This document shows positions 7,036-14,710 of a DNA stretch of 32,376 nt, one piece after another. Position numbers and translations under genes: made by a program. The notes beneath the pieces are model-generated. The model worked only from the letters and a program-made list of their open reading frames with translations. It was not told the DNA's origin and did no database searches. Source of the DNA: Nocardia pneumoniae NBRC 100136 (lineage in GTDB: Bacteria; Actinomycetota; Actinomycetes; Mycobacteriales; Mycobacteriaceae); NCBI RefSeq assembly GCF_000308755.1, contig NZ_BAGF01000011.1, positions 1-32,376 on the forward strand, in the 5' to 3' direction. Each line of letters opens with the position of its first letter. The stretch's first letter is position 1.

Positions 7036-8331
7036 ATGCTCGCGCGCGTACCGACCATTCCGAAGCTGCCCGACCTGGTGCGACGCAGTCACATCCCGGA
7101 GGACCTCGACTCCGTCGCGTCGATCGGCGCGGAAGTGGCGCCCACCGAGGTCGGCTTGGCTCCCGACTACGCCGAGCGCATCTGGCGGCGTATGCGGCTG
7201 GTGTACCGCAGCGGTGTCCATCCCGCCATCCAGGTGTGCGTGCGCAGGCACGGACACGTCGTCTTCAATCGAGCGCTCGGTCACGCGCACGGCAACGGTC
7301 CCGGCGACGGGCACGATGCGCCGAAGGTTCTCGTTGACACGAGCACCCCGTTCGTCACCTACTCCGCGTCCAAAGGCGTCACGGCGTTCGTCGTGCACCT
7401 GCTGATCGAGCGCGGGCTGCTCGAGCTGCACGCACCGGTCAGCCGCTACATCCCCGAGTACGGCTGTCACGGCAAGGAATCCATCACGATCGGGCAGGTG
7501 CTCGCGCACCGGTCCGGCGTGGCGAGCCTGCCGAGGGAGGCGCTCACCGCCGCAGCGGTCGCGGATCGGGAACGCCTGGTGCGGAATCTGTGCGCGGTGC
7601 GCCCGGCCGTGCCGCCCGGCCGCTTCCAGTCGTATCACGCGCTCTCGGGCGGTTTCATTCTGGGCGAATTGGTGCATCGCGCGACCGGTAGGGACATCCG
7701 CACCGTCTTGGCCGAGGAGATCCTGCGCCCGCTGGGCTTCCGATGGACCAATTACGGTGTGTCGCCGCAGGATTTCCCCAAGCTCGCGCACAACTACCTG
7801 ACCGGGATGCCGCCGATGCCGCCGCTGTCCACCGCCATGGACCGGCTGCTGGGAGTCAGCTTCGCCGAGGCCGTCGAGACCGGCAACGACCCGGCCTATC
7901 TGAGCGTCGTCGCGCCCGCAGCCAACCTGGTCAGCACCGCGGTGGAATTCACCCGCTTCTACGAGATCTTCCGCCGCGGCGGCGAACTCGACGGTGTGCG
8001 GGTGATGCGGCCGGAGACGATCGCCGCGGCGCTGGTTCCGCAATCGAGGATCGAGCCGGATCTCATGCTCGGCGTGAACTTCGGCTTCGGGTACGGGCCG
8101 ATGCTCGGCGGCCGGGTGTTGAGCCTGTTCGGCCCCGATACCACGCGTGCCTTCGGTCATCTGGGCTTCACCAACAACGTCGCCTGGGCAGACCCCGAGC
8201 GCGCGCTGACCTGCGCCGTGCTCACCAGCGGCAAACCGATCCTGTATCCCGAGGTGATCCGCTGGGTCGGGTTGATCTACGGGATCACATCGCAGACGCC
8301 GAAGGTGGCGGCAACGGATTTGGCTTTCTGA
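7036..8331 (+). CDS. Serine hydrolase of the beta-lactamase / class C fold (esterase-like)
   Basis: A 431-residue protein of the beta-lactamase superfamily, a group including class C beta-lactamases, peptidases and family VIII esterases. The nucleophile motif SxxK is Ser110-Ala-Ser-Lys113 (TYSASKGVTAF). The second motif, usually YxN, is Tyr200-His-Ala here, lacking the Asn, as in many lipase-like members. The third KTG-type motif is replaced by His375-Leu-Gly (FGHLGFTN), again esterase-like. No signal peptide is apparent, so it is likely cytoplasmic. The ATG at 7036 is chosen as the most plausible start. It lies 31 bases upstream of the acyl-CoA ligase on the same strand, so an operon handling an ester or thioester is likely; the substrate is unknown. 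Confidence 0.82.
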   Translation: MLARVPTIPKLPDLVRRSHIPEDLDSVASIGAEVAPTEVGLAPDYAERIWRRMRLVYRSGVHPAIQVCVRRHGHVVFNRALGHAHGNGPGDGHDAPKVLVDTSTPFVTYSASKGVTAFVVHLLIERGLLELHAPVSRYIPEYGCHGKESITIGQVLAHRSGVASLPREALTAAAVADRERLVRNLCAVRPAVPPGRFQSYHALSGGFILGELVHRATGRDIRTVLAEEILRPLGFRWTNYGVSPQDFPKLAHNYLTGMPPMPPLSTAMDRLLGVSFAEAVETGNDPAYLSVVAPAANLVSTAVEFTRFYEIFRRGGELDGVRVMRPETIAAALVPQSRIEPDLMLGVNFGFGYGPMLGGRVLSLFGPDTTRAFGHLGFTNNVAWADPERALTCAVLTSGKPILYPEVIRWVGLIYGITSQTPKVAATDLAF

Positions 8332-8362
8332 GCGGAAGTCATTGGAGAAAAGAGGAGTTCCG

Positions 8363-10000
8363 ATGTTGAGCACTATGCAGGACGAGCCGTTGTCGTTGGC
8401 GACGTTGCTGCGCTACGCATCGACGTTCGCCGGGGATTCGGTCGTGTCCACGTGGACCGGCACCGGCGTGCGCACAATGACCTACCGTGAGGTCGGCGCG
8501 GAGTCGGCGCGGTTGGCGAACGCGTTGCGCGGGTTGGGAATCGGGGTCGGCGATCGGGTCGGCACGTTCATGTGGAACAACAACGAGCATCTGGTCGCCT
8601 ATATCGCGGTGCCCGCGATGGGTGCGGTGCTGCATGCGCTGAACATCCGGTTGTTCCCCGAGCAGGTCGTCTATGTGGCCAACCACGCCGAGGACCAGGT
8701 GGTGCTGGTGGACGCCACGCTGGTGCCGCTGTTCGGGCAGATCCTTCCGCACCTGACCACGGTCCGGCACGTCATCGTGGTCAACGGGGACGCGGCGAGC
8801 CTGAACGTCCCCGAGGGCGTGCAGGTGCATTCCTACCCCGAGCTGCTGGCCGGGCAGCCGGACACCTACGACTTCCCGGTGATCGACGAACGCGCCGCTG
8901 CCGCGATGTGCTACACCTCCGGCACCACCGGCGACCCGAAGGGCGTGGTGTACTCGCATCGCTCCAACTGGCTGCACGCGATGCAGGTGGCCGCGAACAA
9001 CGGGATGGGCCTGTTCGAAACCGACTCCATCCTGGCCATCGTGCCGCTGTTCCACGCCAACGCCTGGGGTCTGCCGTACGCGGCGCTGATGTCGGGGGCG
9101 AATCTGCTCATGCCCGACCGGTTCCTGCAGCCGGGCCCGCTGCTGGAGATGATGGCCGCCGAGAAGCCGTCCTTCGCCGCCGCGGTGCCCACCATCTGGG
9201 GCGGGGTGCTGGCCGCGCTGGCAGCGAATCCGCAGGACATCACCCACCTGCGCTCGGTCGTGGTGGGCGGTTCGGCCGTCCCGCCGTCGATGATGCACAC
9301 CTTCCAGGACAAGCACGGCGTGCGGGTGCTGCACGCGTGGGGCATGACCGAGACCTCGCCGCTGGGCAGCGTCGCCCATCCCCCGGCCACCGCGGTCACC
9401 GACGAGCAGAAGTGGGCCTACCGGGTCACCCAGGGCCGGTTCCCGGCCGGTGTGCAAGCCCGCTTGGTCGGCGACGACGGTGTGGTCCCGAACGACGGGG
9501 AAGCCCTCGGCGAGCTGGAAGTGCGCGGCCCGTGGATCACCGGCTCCTACTACTCACCCGACGGCACACCGGTGGACCCGGAGAAGTTTCACGACGGCTG
9601 GCTGCGCACCGGCGACGTCGGCAAGATCAGCCCGGACGGCTACCTCACCCTGGTCGACCGCTCCAAGGACGTGATCAAATCCGGCGGCGAGTGGATCTCC
9701 TCGGTGGATCTGGAGAACGCCATCATCGGCCATCCCGCCGTCGCCGAGGCCGCCGTGATCGGCGTGCCGGACGAGAAGTGGGACGAACGCCCACTGGTGG
9801 CGGTGGTGCTCGCCGAAGGCGCCGAAGCCAAACCCGAAGAACTGCGCGAGTTCCTGGCCGACAAGTTCGCCAAATGGCAACTGCCCGAACGCTGGACGTT
9901 CATCGCCGAGGTGCCCAAGACCAGCGTGGGCAAGTTCGACAAGAAGCGGTTGCGCAGCCAGTACGCCGACGGCGACTTGGACGTCACCACGCTCGACTGA
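8363..10000 (+). CDS. Acyl-CoA ligase (AMP-binding, FadD-type)
   Basis: A 545-residue ATP-dependent ligase activating a fatty or other carboxylic acid to its CoA thioester. The P-loop is YTSGTTGDPKG, the A5-like motif is HAWGMTETSP, the hinge region is LVDRSKDVIKSGGEWIS, and the catalytic Lys lies in PKTSVGKFDKKRLR. Together these are diagnostic of stand-alone acyl-CoA synthetases rather than NRPS A domains. The chosen ATG at 8363 has a strong ribosome site (AGAGGAG); an upstream in-frame TTG at 8342 is less likely. It follows the esterase-like gene by 31 bases, and its end faces the HD-domain gene across a shared hairpin. Similarity to medium- and long-chain ligases is visible; chain length cannot be set. 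Confidence 0.9.
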   Translation: MLSTMQDEPLSLATLLRYASTFAGDSVVSTWTGTGVRTMTYREVGAESARLANALRGLGIGVGDRVGTFMWNNNEHLVAYIAVPAMGAVLHALNIRLFPEQVVYVANHAEDQVVLVDATLVPLFGQILPHLTTVRHVIVVNGDAASLNVPEGVQVHSYPELLAGQPDTYDFPVIDERAAAAMCYTSGTTGDPKGVVYSHRSNWLHAMQVAANNGMGLFETDSILAIVPLFHANAWGLPYAALMSGANLLMPDRFLQPGPLLEMMAAEKPSFAAAVPTIWGGVLAALAANPQDITHLRSVVVGGSAVPPSMMHTFQDKHGVRVLHAWGMTETSPLGSVAHPPATAVTDEQKWAYRVTQGRFPAGVQARLVGDDGVVPNDGEALGELEVRGPWITGSYYSPDGTPVDPEKFHDGWLRTGDVGKISPDGYLTLVDRSKDVIKSGGEWISSVDLENAIIGHPAVAEAAVIGVPDEKWDERPLVAVVLAEGAEAKPEELREFLADKFAKWQLPERWTFIAEVPKTSVGKFDKKRLRSQYADGDLDVTTLD

Positions 10001-10020
10001 GCACCGGCCCCCGGCGACCG

Positions 10021-10061
10021 CCCCGCGTCACCACTTCACCATGGGCAGTGGTGACGCGGGG
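10021..10061. terminator. Bidirectional terminator hairpin between convergent genes
   Basis: A perfect 15-bp stem (CCCCGCGTCACCACT at 10021-10035 pairing with 10047-10061) has an 11-base loop. It lies 20 bases after the ligase stop codon and contains the last codons and stop of the opposing HD-domain gene. No T-run follows, which is usual for actinobacteria. It probably ends both transcripts. Confidence 0.8.
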
Positions 10062-10576
10062 TTGGTCCGCAGCCGCCGCGCGGTCAGACGCACCAGCGTG
10101 CGGTGAAAGCCGCGGTTCGGATAGCGTTTCGCCAGGTCGCGGCGGGCGGCGCGGGAGACGCCGTACCAGCCGAGCAGACCGCGTCCGACATCGATGGCAT
10201 CGGCGCGGCGGAAGACCTCGACCGGGTCGTGCGGCGGACCGGCGGGACGAATCCGGTGGTGCTCGCTGATCATCGACACCACCAGGCCGGTCAGGTCGTC
10301 GCGGTCGATACTCGACAACCAGGCCCGGGCCAGGTCGCAGGAGGGGGCCAGGTAGTCGAAGGTGCCCGCGGCCCAGATGCCGATATCGTGCAGGGTGGCC
10401 GCGGTCAGATACTCCTCGCGAGCGCTCGGCCGGGGTTGCTGGTCGGCGGCCAGCAGATCGCACAGCGCCAAGACGCGCAGGACATGATTGGTGTACGCGG
10501 CGCGGTCCGCCCCGAGCTGTTGCTGCCACGGCGCCAGCCTGGCTTCGACCTCATCCCGAAGATCGTTGCTGCTCAT
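10028..10576 (-). CDS. HD-domain protein (putative metal-dependent phosphohydrolase)
   Basis: A 182-residue HD-superfamily protein. Candidate metal ligands are His31 (TNHVLRVL), the paired His63-Asp64 (TLHDIG) and His106/His107 (SEHHR), in the order expected of the fold. Such enzymes hydrolyse phosphate esters of nucleotides or similar compounds; no specific substrate is indicated. The ATG at 10576 is followed by SSNDLRDEVEARL. Its stop codon lies inside the strong hairpin shared with the convergent acyl-CoA ligase gene, so its mRNA would end with the hairpin. The gene upstream (SCO5389 family) has its own terminator, so this gene is probably transcribed separately. Confidence 0.75.
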   Translation of the reverse strand: MSSNDLRDEVEARLAPWQQQLGADRAAYTNHVLRVLALCDLLAADQQPRPSAREEYLTAATLHDIGIWAAGTFDYLAPSCDLARAWLSSIDRDDLTGLVVSMISEHHRIRPAGPPHDPVEVFRRADAIDVGRGLLGWYGVSRAARRDLAKRYPNRGFHRTLVRLTARRLRTNPASPLPMVKW

Positions 10577-10646
10577 GGCGGTTCACCCTACGCGCGGGGC
10601 GCGGGGAACGGTCGCGACGCGCGGGTGTGCGGGACCTCTGCACGCG

Positions 10647-10688
10647 AGCACCCGGCGCGGACCGAAACGGTGTGCCGCGCCGGGTGCT
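10647..10688 (-). terminator. Terminator hairpin after the SCO5389-family gene
   Basis: A perfect 14-bp stem (AGCACCCGGCGCGG at 10647-10660 pairing with 10675-10688) with a 14-base loop lies 14 bases past the stop of the minus-strand gene. It is very GC-rich and has no T-run. It separates that gene from the HD-domain gene. Confidence 0.75.
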
Positions 10689-10702
10689 GGAGTTCGCGCC
10701 GG

Positions 10703-11095
10703 TCAGCAGTTGCGCAGTTCGGGGCTCTGGTTGAGCAGCTGCGCCCTGGTGCCGATGAACGTGGTGTAGGTCTCGCCGCCGACCGCGGACAGCGGGAACG
10801 CGGCGACCCGGTGGCAGTTCTGAAAGGCGAGCTTCACCCCGAAGTGCCGCTCGAGTCCGCCGCGGATCGCGTCGGAGGCCATGGCGCGCAGCAGCTGGCC
10901 GCGGGCCACCTCGTCCGGCGGCGCGACCGTGTTGTCGGCGAATTCCGCGGCGCCGGAGCGCAGTTCACCGGCCACCCGGCTGACGACCTCCCAGGCGTAG
11001 GGCAGCGAATTGCGCACGACCTCGACGAAGTCGGCGTCGTCGACCTCGCCGCGCTCGGCGCGTTCGAGTAGGGCGGTGGGGACATCGAGGGACAT
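10703..11095 (-). CDS. SCO5389-family conserved actinobacterial protein
   Basis: A 130-residue protein that matches, from memory, the Streptomyces SCO5389 family almost end to end: the MSLDVPTALLERAERGEVDD start, LPYAWEVV, PPDEVARGQLLRAMASDAIR, HFGVKLAFQNCHRVAAFP, and the LNQSPELRNC ending. Function is unknown; the family is small, soluble and widespread in actinobacteria. Two Cys (Cys94 in QNCHR and C-terminal Cys130) are notable. The start at 11095 is supported by a strong GGAGGAGA ribosome site and by homology; the frame is open further upstream but without resemblance. It is followed by a terminator hairpin. Confidence 0.85.
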   Translation of the reverse strand: MSLDVPTALLERAERGEVDDADFVEVVRNSLPYAWEVVSRVAGELRSGAAEFADNTVAPPDEVARGQLLRAMASDAIRGGLERHFGVKLAFQNCHRVAAFPLSAVGGETYTTFIGTRAQLLNQSPELRNC

Positions 11096-11156
11096 AACGC
11101 TCTCCTCCAGTGCTGGACGTGATGCGATGCCACCCGAGTCTAATCGAAAGTCGTTG

Positions 11157-12203
11157 TCAACAACACTGGATTCGGCGCGAAAGTGCTTTTTCGAGTGAGC
11201 TTTTCGTGTCCGCGGCCAGTGCGCGGACCAGGTCGCCCGCTGGTGTTTCCGGTGCCAGCGCATGGGTTTGACCCGCCCAGAGATTGACCTCGTCGGCATT
11301 CCCGGCCGACCGTGCCGCGGCCCGCAATGGTGCGGTGGCGTAGTGGATTTCGGGGTAACCGGCCGGAGCGGTGGCGGTGTGCTTGAGCAGGAATCGGTTG
11401 CGCAGCCCGCGCGCCCTGCGTCCGGTGAAAGCGCGGGTGAGCATTGTCGGCGTGTCCGTGGTCAGGGCGTTGCGATGCACCTGATTGGTGCCCGCCTCGG
11501 GGCAGCGCAGGAATACGGTGCCCAGCTGGGCGGCCGCGGCGCCGGCCGCGAGCGCCGCGGCGATGCCCGCGCCCGTGGCGATGCCGCCGGTGGCCACCAG
11601 CGGCCGATCCGTGACGGCGGCCAGCAGTTGCAGCAGCGCCAGCAGGCCGAGCGGATCGGTCGCGTCCTCGGCCGGTCGATCCACGAAAGTCGCGCGGTGC
11701 CCGCCCGCTTCGGCGCCTTGGGCGATGAGCACGTCGGCGCCCGCGTCCACCGCGACGCGCGCCTCGCCGGGCGAGGTGACGGTCACCCAGACCTCGGAGC
11801 CCACGGCGTGCAGCCGGGCGATCTCCGCCGCGCTCGGGCAGCCGAAGGTGAACGAGACGGCCGCGACCGGGTCGGCGACGAGCAGTTCGAGTTTGGCGTC
11901 CCAGTCGTCGGTGTCGAACTTCGCGTCTCCGAGCTCGTGGTCGGCGCCGAGTTCGGCGAGGTAGTCCGCCAGGTCGGCGGCCGGGGTCGCGGGGCCGGGC
12001 ACGAAGAGGTTGACGCCGAACGGCCTGCCGGTCGCGGCGCGGGTCGCCGTGATCCGCGCGGCGGTGTCGGCGGCGCTGAGATAACCGGCGGCCAGCTGCC
12101 CGAAGCCGCCCGCCTCGGCGACGGCGGCGGTCAGCTCGGGAGTGGAGGGGCCGCCCGCCATCGGGGCGAGCACGATCGGGACGTCCAGACGTTCGAGGAT
12201 CAC
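11157..12203 (-). CDS. Nitronate monooxygenase (2-nitropropane dioxygenase family)
   Basis: A 348-residue FMN-dependent TIM-barrel enzyme that oxidises alkyl nitronates such as propionate 3-nitronate. The N-terminus has the family signature LDVPIVLAPMAGG. QGAEAGGHRA contains the active-site His of class I enzymes, and ATGGIATGAGIAAAL followed by AQLGTVFLRCPEAG forms the FMN phosphate site. I chose the GTG at 12203 because homology begins there; the frame is open further upstream but that part shows no similarity. The ribosome site is weak. It is divergent from the M23 peptidase gene. It may serve detoxification or housekeeping. Confidence 0.87.
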   Translation of the reverse strand: MILERLDVPIVLAPMAGGPSTPELTAAVAEAGGFGQLAAGYLSAADTAARITATRAATGRPFGVNLFVPGPATPAADLADYLAELGADHELGDAKFDTDDWDAKLELLVADPVAAVSFTFGCPSAAEIARLHAVGSEVWVTVTSPGEARVAVDAGADVLIAQGAEAGGHRATFVDRPAEDATDPLGLLALLQLLAAVTDRPLVATGGIATGAGIAAALAAGAAAAQLGTVFLRCPEAGTNQVHRNALTTDTPTMLTRAFTGRRARGLRNRFLLKHTATAPAGYPEIHYATAPLRAAARSAGNADEVNLWAGQTHALAPETPAGDLVRALAADTKSSLEKALSRRIQCC

Positions 12204-12407
12204 GGACCAAGTCTCGCCGATATGGACATGTGACCCAAGCCTCACCTGCGATTTTCCATCGAAGGTTGCGGAATGGTCACGACGAGGTAGAGTTCCCATC
12301 ACAACGGATGCCAAACCGTTATCGCTCCGGCGTCATCGAATCGTTATTAAACCGGTTCGGTCCCGGGCTCCGGCATCCGGACCCTGTACGTCGACCGAGG
12401 ACCAGCT
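12204..12407 (+). promoter_or_regulatory. Divergent promoter region and long leader of the M23 peptidase gene
   Basis: Two hundred bases separate the nitronate monooxygenase and peptidase starts. An inverted repeat, AACGG (12303-12307), 8 bases, CCGTT (12316-12320), and AT-rich stretches near 12341-12352 mark a likely promoter. I looked for the c-di-AMP (ydaO) riboswitch often found before actinobacterial cell-wall hydrolases and did not recognise it. Confidence 0.35.
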
Positions 12408-13292
12408 TTGTCGCAGCACCGTGTAGGCCCCAGTTCCATTACCGTCCACAGCCTCCTCGGCGAGGGCGGCGCCGCGAACCGGCCGACGCGGCACCGCGCC
12501 GAGCCGTCCGCTGCCGAGCGAGTCAAGGCCGCCGCGAGCGCCGCGATCGCCACCGGCGCTCTGATCGGCGCCGCCAGCCAGGTCGCCCCGGCACTCGCCT
12601 ACGCGGCCCCGCTGCTGCCCGGTGCGCACGACGCCGACGAGGACTCCGCCGCCGCGCCCGCCACCGTCAAGGGCACCGGCATCGTTCCGGTCGCGGAGGC
12701 CAAGGCGGCCGCCGCTCCGGTCGCCGAAGCCGCACCGGAGCCCGCTCCCGCTACGGTCGCCGCCACCGCGGTCGCGGCGCCGGTCGCCGCCCCGTTCGGC
12801 ATCCCCAATCTCCCGCCCGAGATCGCCGCGCCGCTGACCCAGGCCGAGGAGGCCCTCCGGGGTGTGCAGCAGCAGGTCGCTCCGCCGTCGGCGGTGCGCC
12901 CGGTGGGCGGCGCGATCAGCTCCGGCTTCGGCAGCCGCTGGGGCGCCATGCACTACGGCCTCGACTTCGCCGACGCGCTCGGCGCCCCGATCCATTCGGT
13001 GAGCAACGGAACCGTGATCGAAGCGGGCCCTGCCTCCGGATTCGGCCTGTGGGTGCGGGTGCTGCAGGACGACGGCACCACCGCGGTCTACGGCCACGTG
13101 AACGAGATGTTCGTGCACGAGGGGCAGCGGGTGAACGCGGGCGACGTGATCGCCACCGTCGGCAACCGTGGCCAGTCCACCGGTCCGCACCTGCACCTGG
13201 AGATCTGGGATCAGGGCGGCACCAAGATCGACCCGCTGCCGTATCTGGCCGCCAAGGGCGTGCCGATGCAGTGGGGTCCGTCGACGCACTGA
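12408..13292 (+). CDS. Secreted M23-family (LytM) peptidase
   Basis: A 294-residue cell-wall-directed zinc peptidase or its non-catalytic relative. A hydrophobic Ala-rich segment (about residues 38-66, ending AYA) looks like a long actinobacterial signal peptide. A Pro/Ala-rich linker leads to the LytM domain from about residue 165. Zinc ligands are present: His182 and Asp186 in HYGLDFAD, and His261 and His263 in GPHLHLEIW, so it is probably active. GHVNEMFVHEGQRVNAGDVI is also typical. The TTG start at 12408 is chosen by frame and a GAGG about 8 bases upstream. It likely cuts peptidoglycan stem peptides outside the membrane. Confidence 0.88.
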   Translation: MSQHRVGPSSITVHSLLGEGGAANRPTRHRAEPSAAERVKAAASAAIATGALIGAASQVAPALAYAAPLLPGAHDADEDSAAAPATVKGTGIVPVAEAKAAAAPVAEAAPEPAPATVAATAVAAPVAAPFGIPNLPPEIAAPLTQAEEALRGVQQQVAPPSAVRPVGGAISSGFGSRWGAMHYGLDFADALGAPIHSVSNGTVIEAGPASGFGLWVRVLQDDGTTAVYGHVNEMFVHEGQRVNAGDVIATVGNRGQSTGPHLHLEIWDQGGTKIDPLPYLAAKGVPMQWGPSTH

Positions 13293-13423
13293 CTTTCCCT
13301 GTCCAGCTTGATATTCCGACGATCGCACAGAAGCGTGCCGTGGCGCCTTTCGCGCCCGGAGGAGGCGCGTGGCGCGGTGCGCACGGGTCTCGCGGACCCG
13401 CCCCATGGCCACCGGTCGGTCGC

Positions 13424-13435
13424 TAGGCTCGGGCC
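13424..13435 (+). promoter_or_regulatory. Probable leaderless promoter of the NRPS-linked regulator
   Basis: TAGGCT at 13424-13429 fits the TAnnnT -10 pattern and ends 6 bases before the GTG at 13436. This is the same geometry as at the kmtR-like gene, and no ribosome site is visible. The -35 region is poor. Confidence 0.45.
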
Positions 13436-14419
13436 GTGATCGAGCTGGGCGATATCTTCGAGCCTGGGTCACCGCACGGCCGCACCTACGCCGTGCTGGT
13501 GCACCATCCGCGATCGAGTCTCGCCGATATCGCGCAGTACTTGGGCGTTTCGGAAGACCACGCGGCCGACTCGTTGGATGTGCTGTGTGAGTTACGCGCC
13601 GCGGTCCGCATCGAGTCGCCCGACGGCGGCACGGTCTGGGACGCGCACGCGCCGGAATCGTTGTCGGAGGCCGAGGCGCGGCGTAGGCAGCAGGAGATCA
13701 ACCAGATGCACGCCGCCGCGGCGCGGCTGAGCGAGACCTTCCGTTCGGTGCGTCGCTCCCCGCGCGGTAACGGCGCCGTGGTTCCGGTGTACGAGCGGCT
13801 GGAAATGCTGGCGGATTTCGAGGAGATGCAATCCGGCGCGCGCAGCTGCGTCAAGCTGATCGAACGCGGACCCTACCTGAGCGATCCGGAACGCGAACGG
13901 CAGCTGTTCCAGCTCAAACGGGCCAGGCTCGGCGACGGCATTCGTTACCAGACGCTGTATCAGGACACCGTCTACCAGGACCCCGAACGCCTGCGGCACG
14001 CGCTGTCCACCAATGCCAGTGGAGCGCAGGCCAGAACGCTGCCCGAGCCGCCGTTCAAGCTGATCATCAGCGACGACGAGCGGGCCAGCCTGGTCCTGCA
14101 CGCCGACGAACGCAGGCCCGATCCGATGGGATTGCGCTTCACCGCGTCTCCCGCCCTGGAACTACTGATCAAGACCTTCGACGTGCTGTGGGCGATGGCC
14201 GCGCCGATCTCGGTGAATCCGGCCGCGGAGGCGCTGGACGAACGCGACCGGGCGATCCTGACCCTGATGGGACTCGGCGCCACCGACGACACCATCGCAC
14301 GGCGGCTCGGGATGTCGCGGCGCACGGTGGTTCGCCGCACCGCCCGGCTGCTGGAGCGCCTCGGCGCGAGCACCAGATTCCAGGCGGGGGTGCAAGCCAC
14401 CCGGCGAGGATGGTTGTGA
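13436..14419 (+). CDS. Two-domain helix-turn-helix regulator (TrmB-like N-terminus, LuxR-type C-terminus)
   Basis: A 327-residue transcription regulator. Residues about 10-60 (SSLADIAQYLGVSEDHAADSL) look like a winged helix of the TrmB/MarR kind. A helical middle (about 75-250) contains a YERLEMLADFEEM segment typical of unclassified LuxR-like regulators and may sense a ligand. The C-terminal LuxR/GerE helix-turn-helix at about 263-327 (LDERDRAILTLMGLGATDD, then IARRLGMSRRTVVRRTARLL) binds DNA. No receiver domain or Asp phosphorylation site is seen. It lies directly upstream of NRPS1 on the same strand with 291 bases between, so it is likely the pathway regulator (inference). A palindrome overlaps its stop codon. 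The GTG start is probably leaderless. Confidence 0.8.
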   Translation: MIELGDIFEPGSPHGRTYAVLVHHPRSSLADIAQYLGVSEDHAADSLDVLCELRAAVRIESPDGGTVWDAHAPESLSEAEARRRQQEINQMHAAAARLSETFRSVRRSPRGNGAVVPVYERLEMLADFEEMQSGARSCVKLIERGPYLSDPERERQLFQLKRARLGDGIRYQTLYQDTVYQDPERLRHALSTNASGAQARTLPEPPFKLIISDDERASLVLHADERRPDPMGLRFTASPALELLIKTFDVLWAMAAPISVNPAAEALDERDRAILTLMGLGATDDTIARRLGMSRRTVVRRTARLLERLGASTRFQAGVQATRRGWL

Positions 14420-14429
14420 ACAAGTTCAC
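14416..14429. promoter_or_regulatory. Palindromic site GTGAAC-AA-GTTCAC over the regulator stop codon
   Basis: Perfect 6-bp arms separated by 2 bases form a compact operator-like site. It covers the TGA of the regulator and lies at the upstream edge of the NRPS1 promoter region. It is a candidate binding site for that regulator or another dimeric factor. Confidence 0.4.
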
Positions 14430-14617
14430 CGATGCGGATACGCCTGCAACATGACCGGCTCCGCGCCGATATAACGACAGGCATCAGGCAAGACACGCAT
14501 CCCGGTGGAATCGGGCGGTTCGAGAGAGGACGGCACGCAAGAAAAGGGGGCGCGGACCGTACTCGCGGTAGCCGCGGCAATCCGATACGGCGCGCGGGAT
14601 CACCGATCAGTCCCTTA

Positions 14618-14671
14618 TATGATTGCTCGGACCGCGCTGGCCCTGGGAAACATACCCTCGGTCCGGGTATG
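14618..14671 (+). promoter_or_regulatory. Putative NRPS1 promoter with downstream inverted repeat
   Basis: TATGAT at 14618-14623 is a near-consensus -10 box in an AT-rich patch; the -35 region is poor, suggesting activator dependence. Downstream, CATACCC (14651-14657), 7 bases, GGGTATG (14665-14671) is a perfect inverted repeat that would lie in the 5' leader. It overlaps direct copies of GTCCGGGT (14661 and 14671). It could be an operator or an RNA hairpin ahead of the ribosome site GAGAGGTGA. Confidence 0.45.
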
Positions 14672-14710
14672 TCCGGGTCCTGGCTCGACGCGAGAGGTGA
14701 ATTGACTCGA

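Noticed and set aside
12204..12407. c-di-AMP (ydaO) riboswitch before the M23 peptidase
   Set aside because: Genomic context fits, but I could not find the conserved ydaO sequence blocks in the leader.
12230..13426. Alternative plus-strand open frame over the M23 peptidase
   Set aside because: Arg-rich shadow in another frame; the peptidase frame has a signal peptide and zinc motifs.
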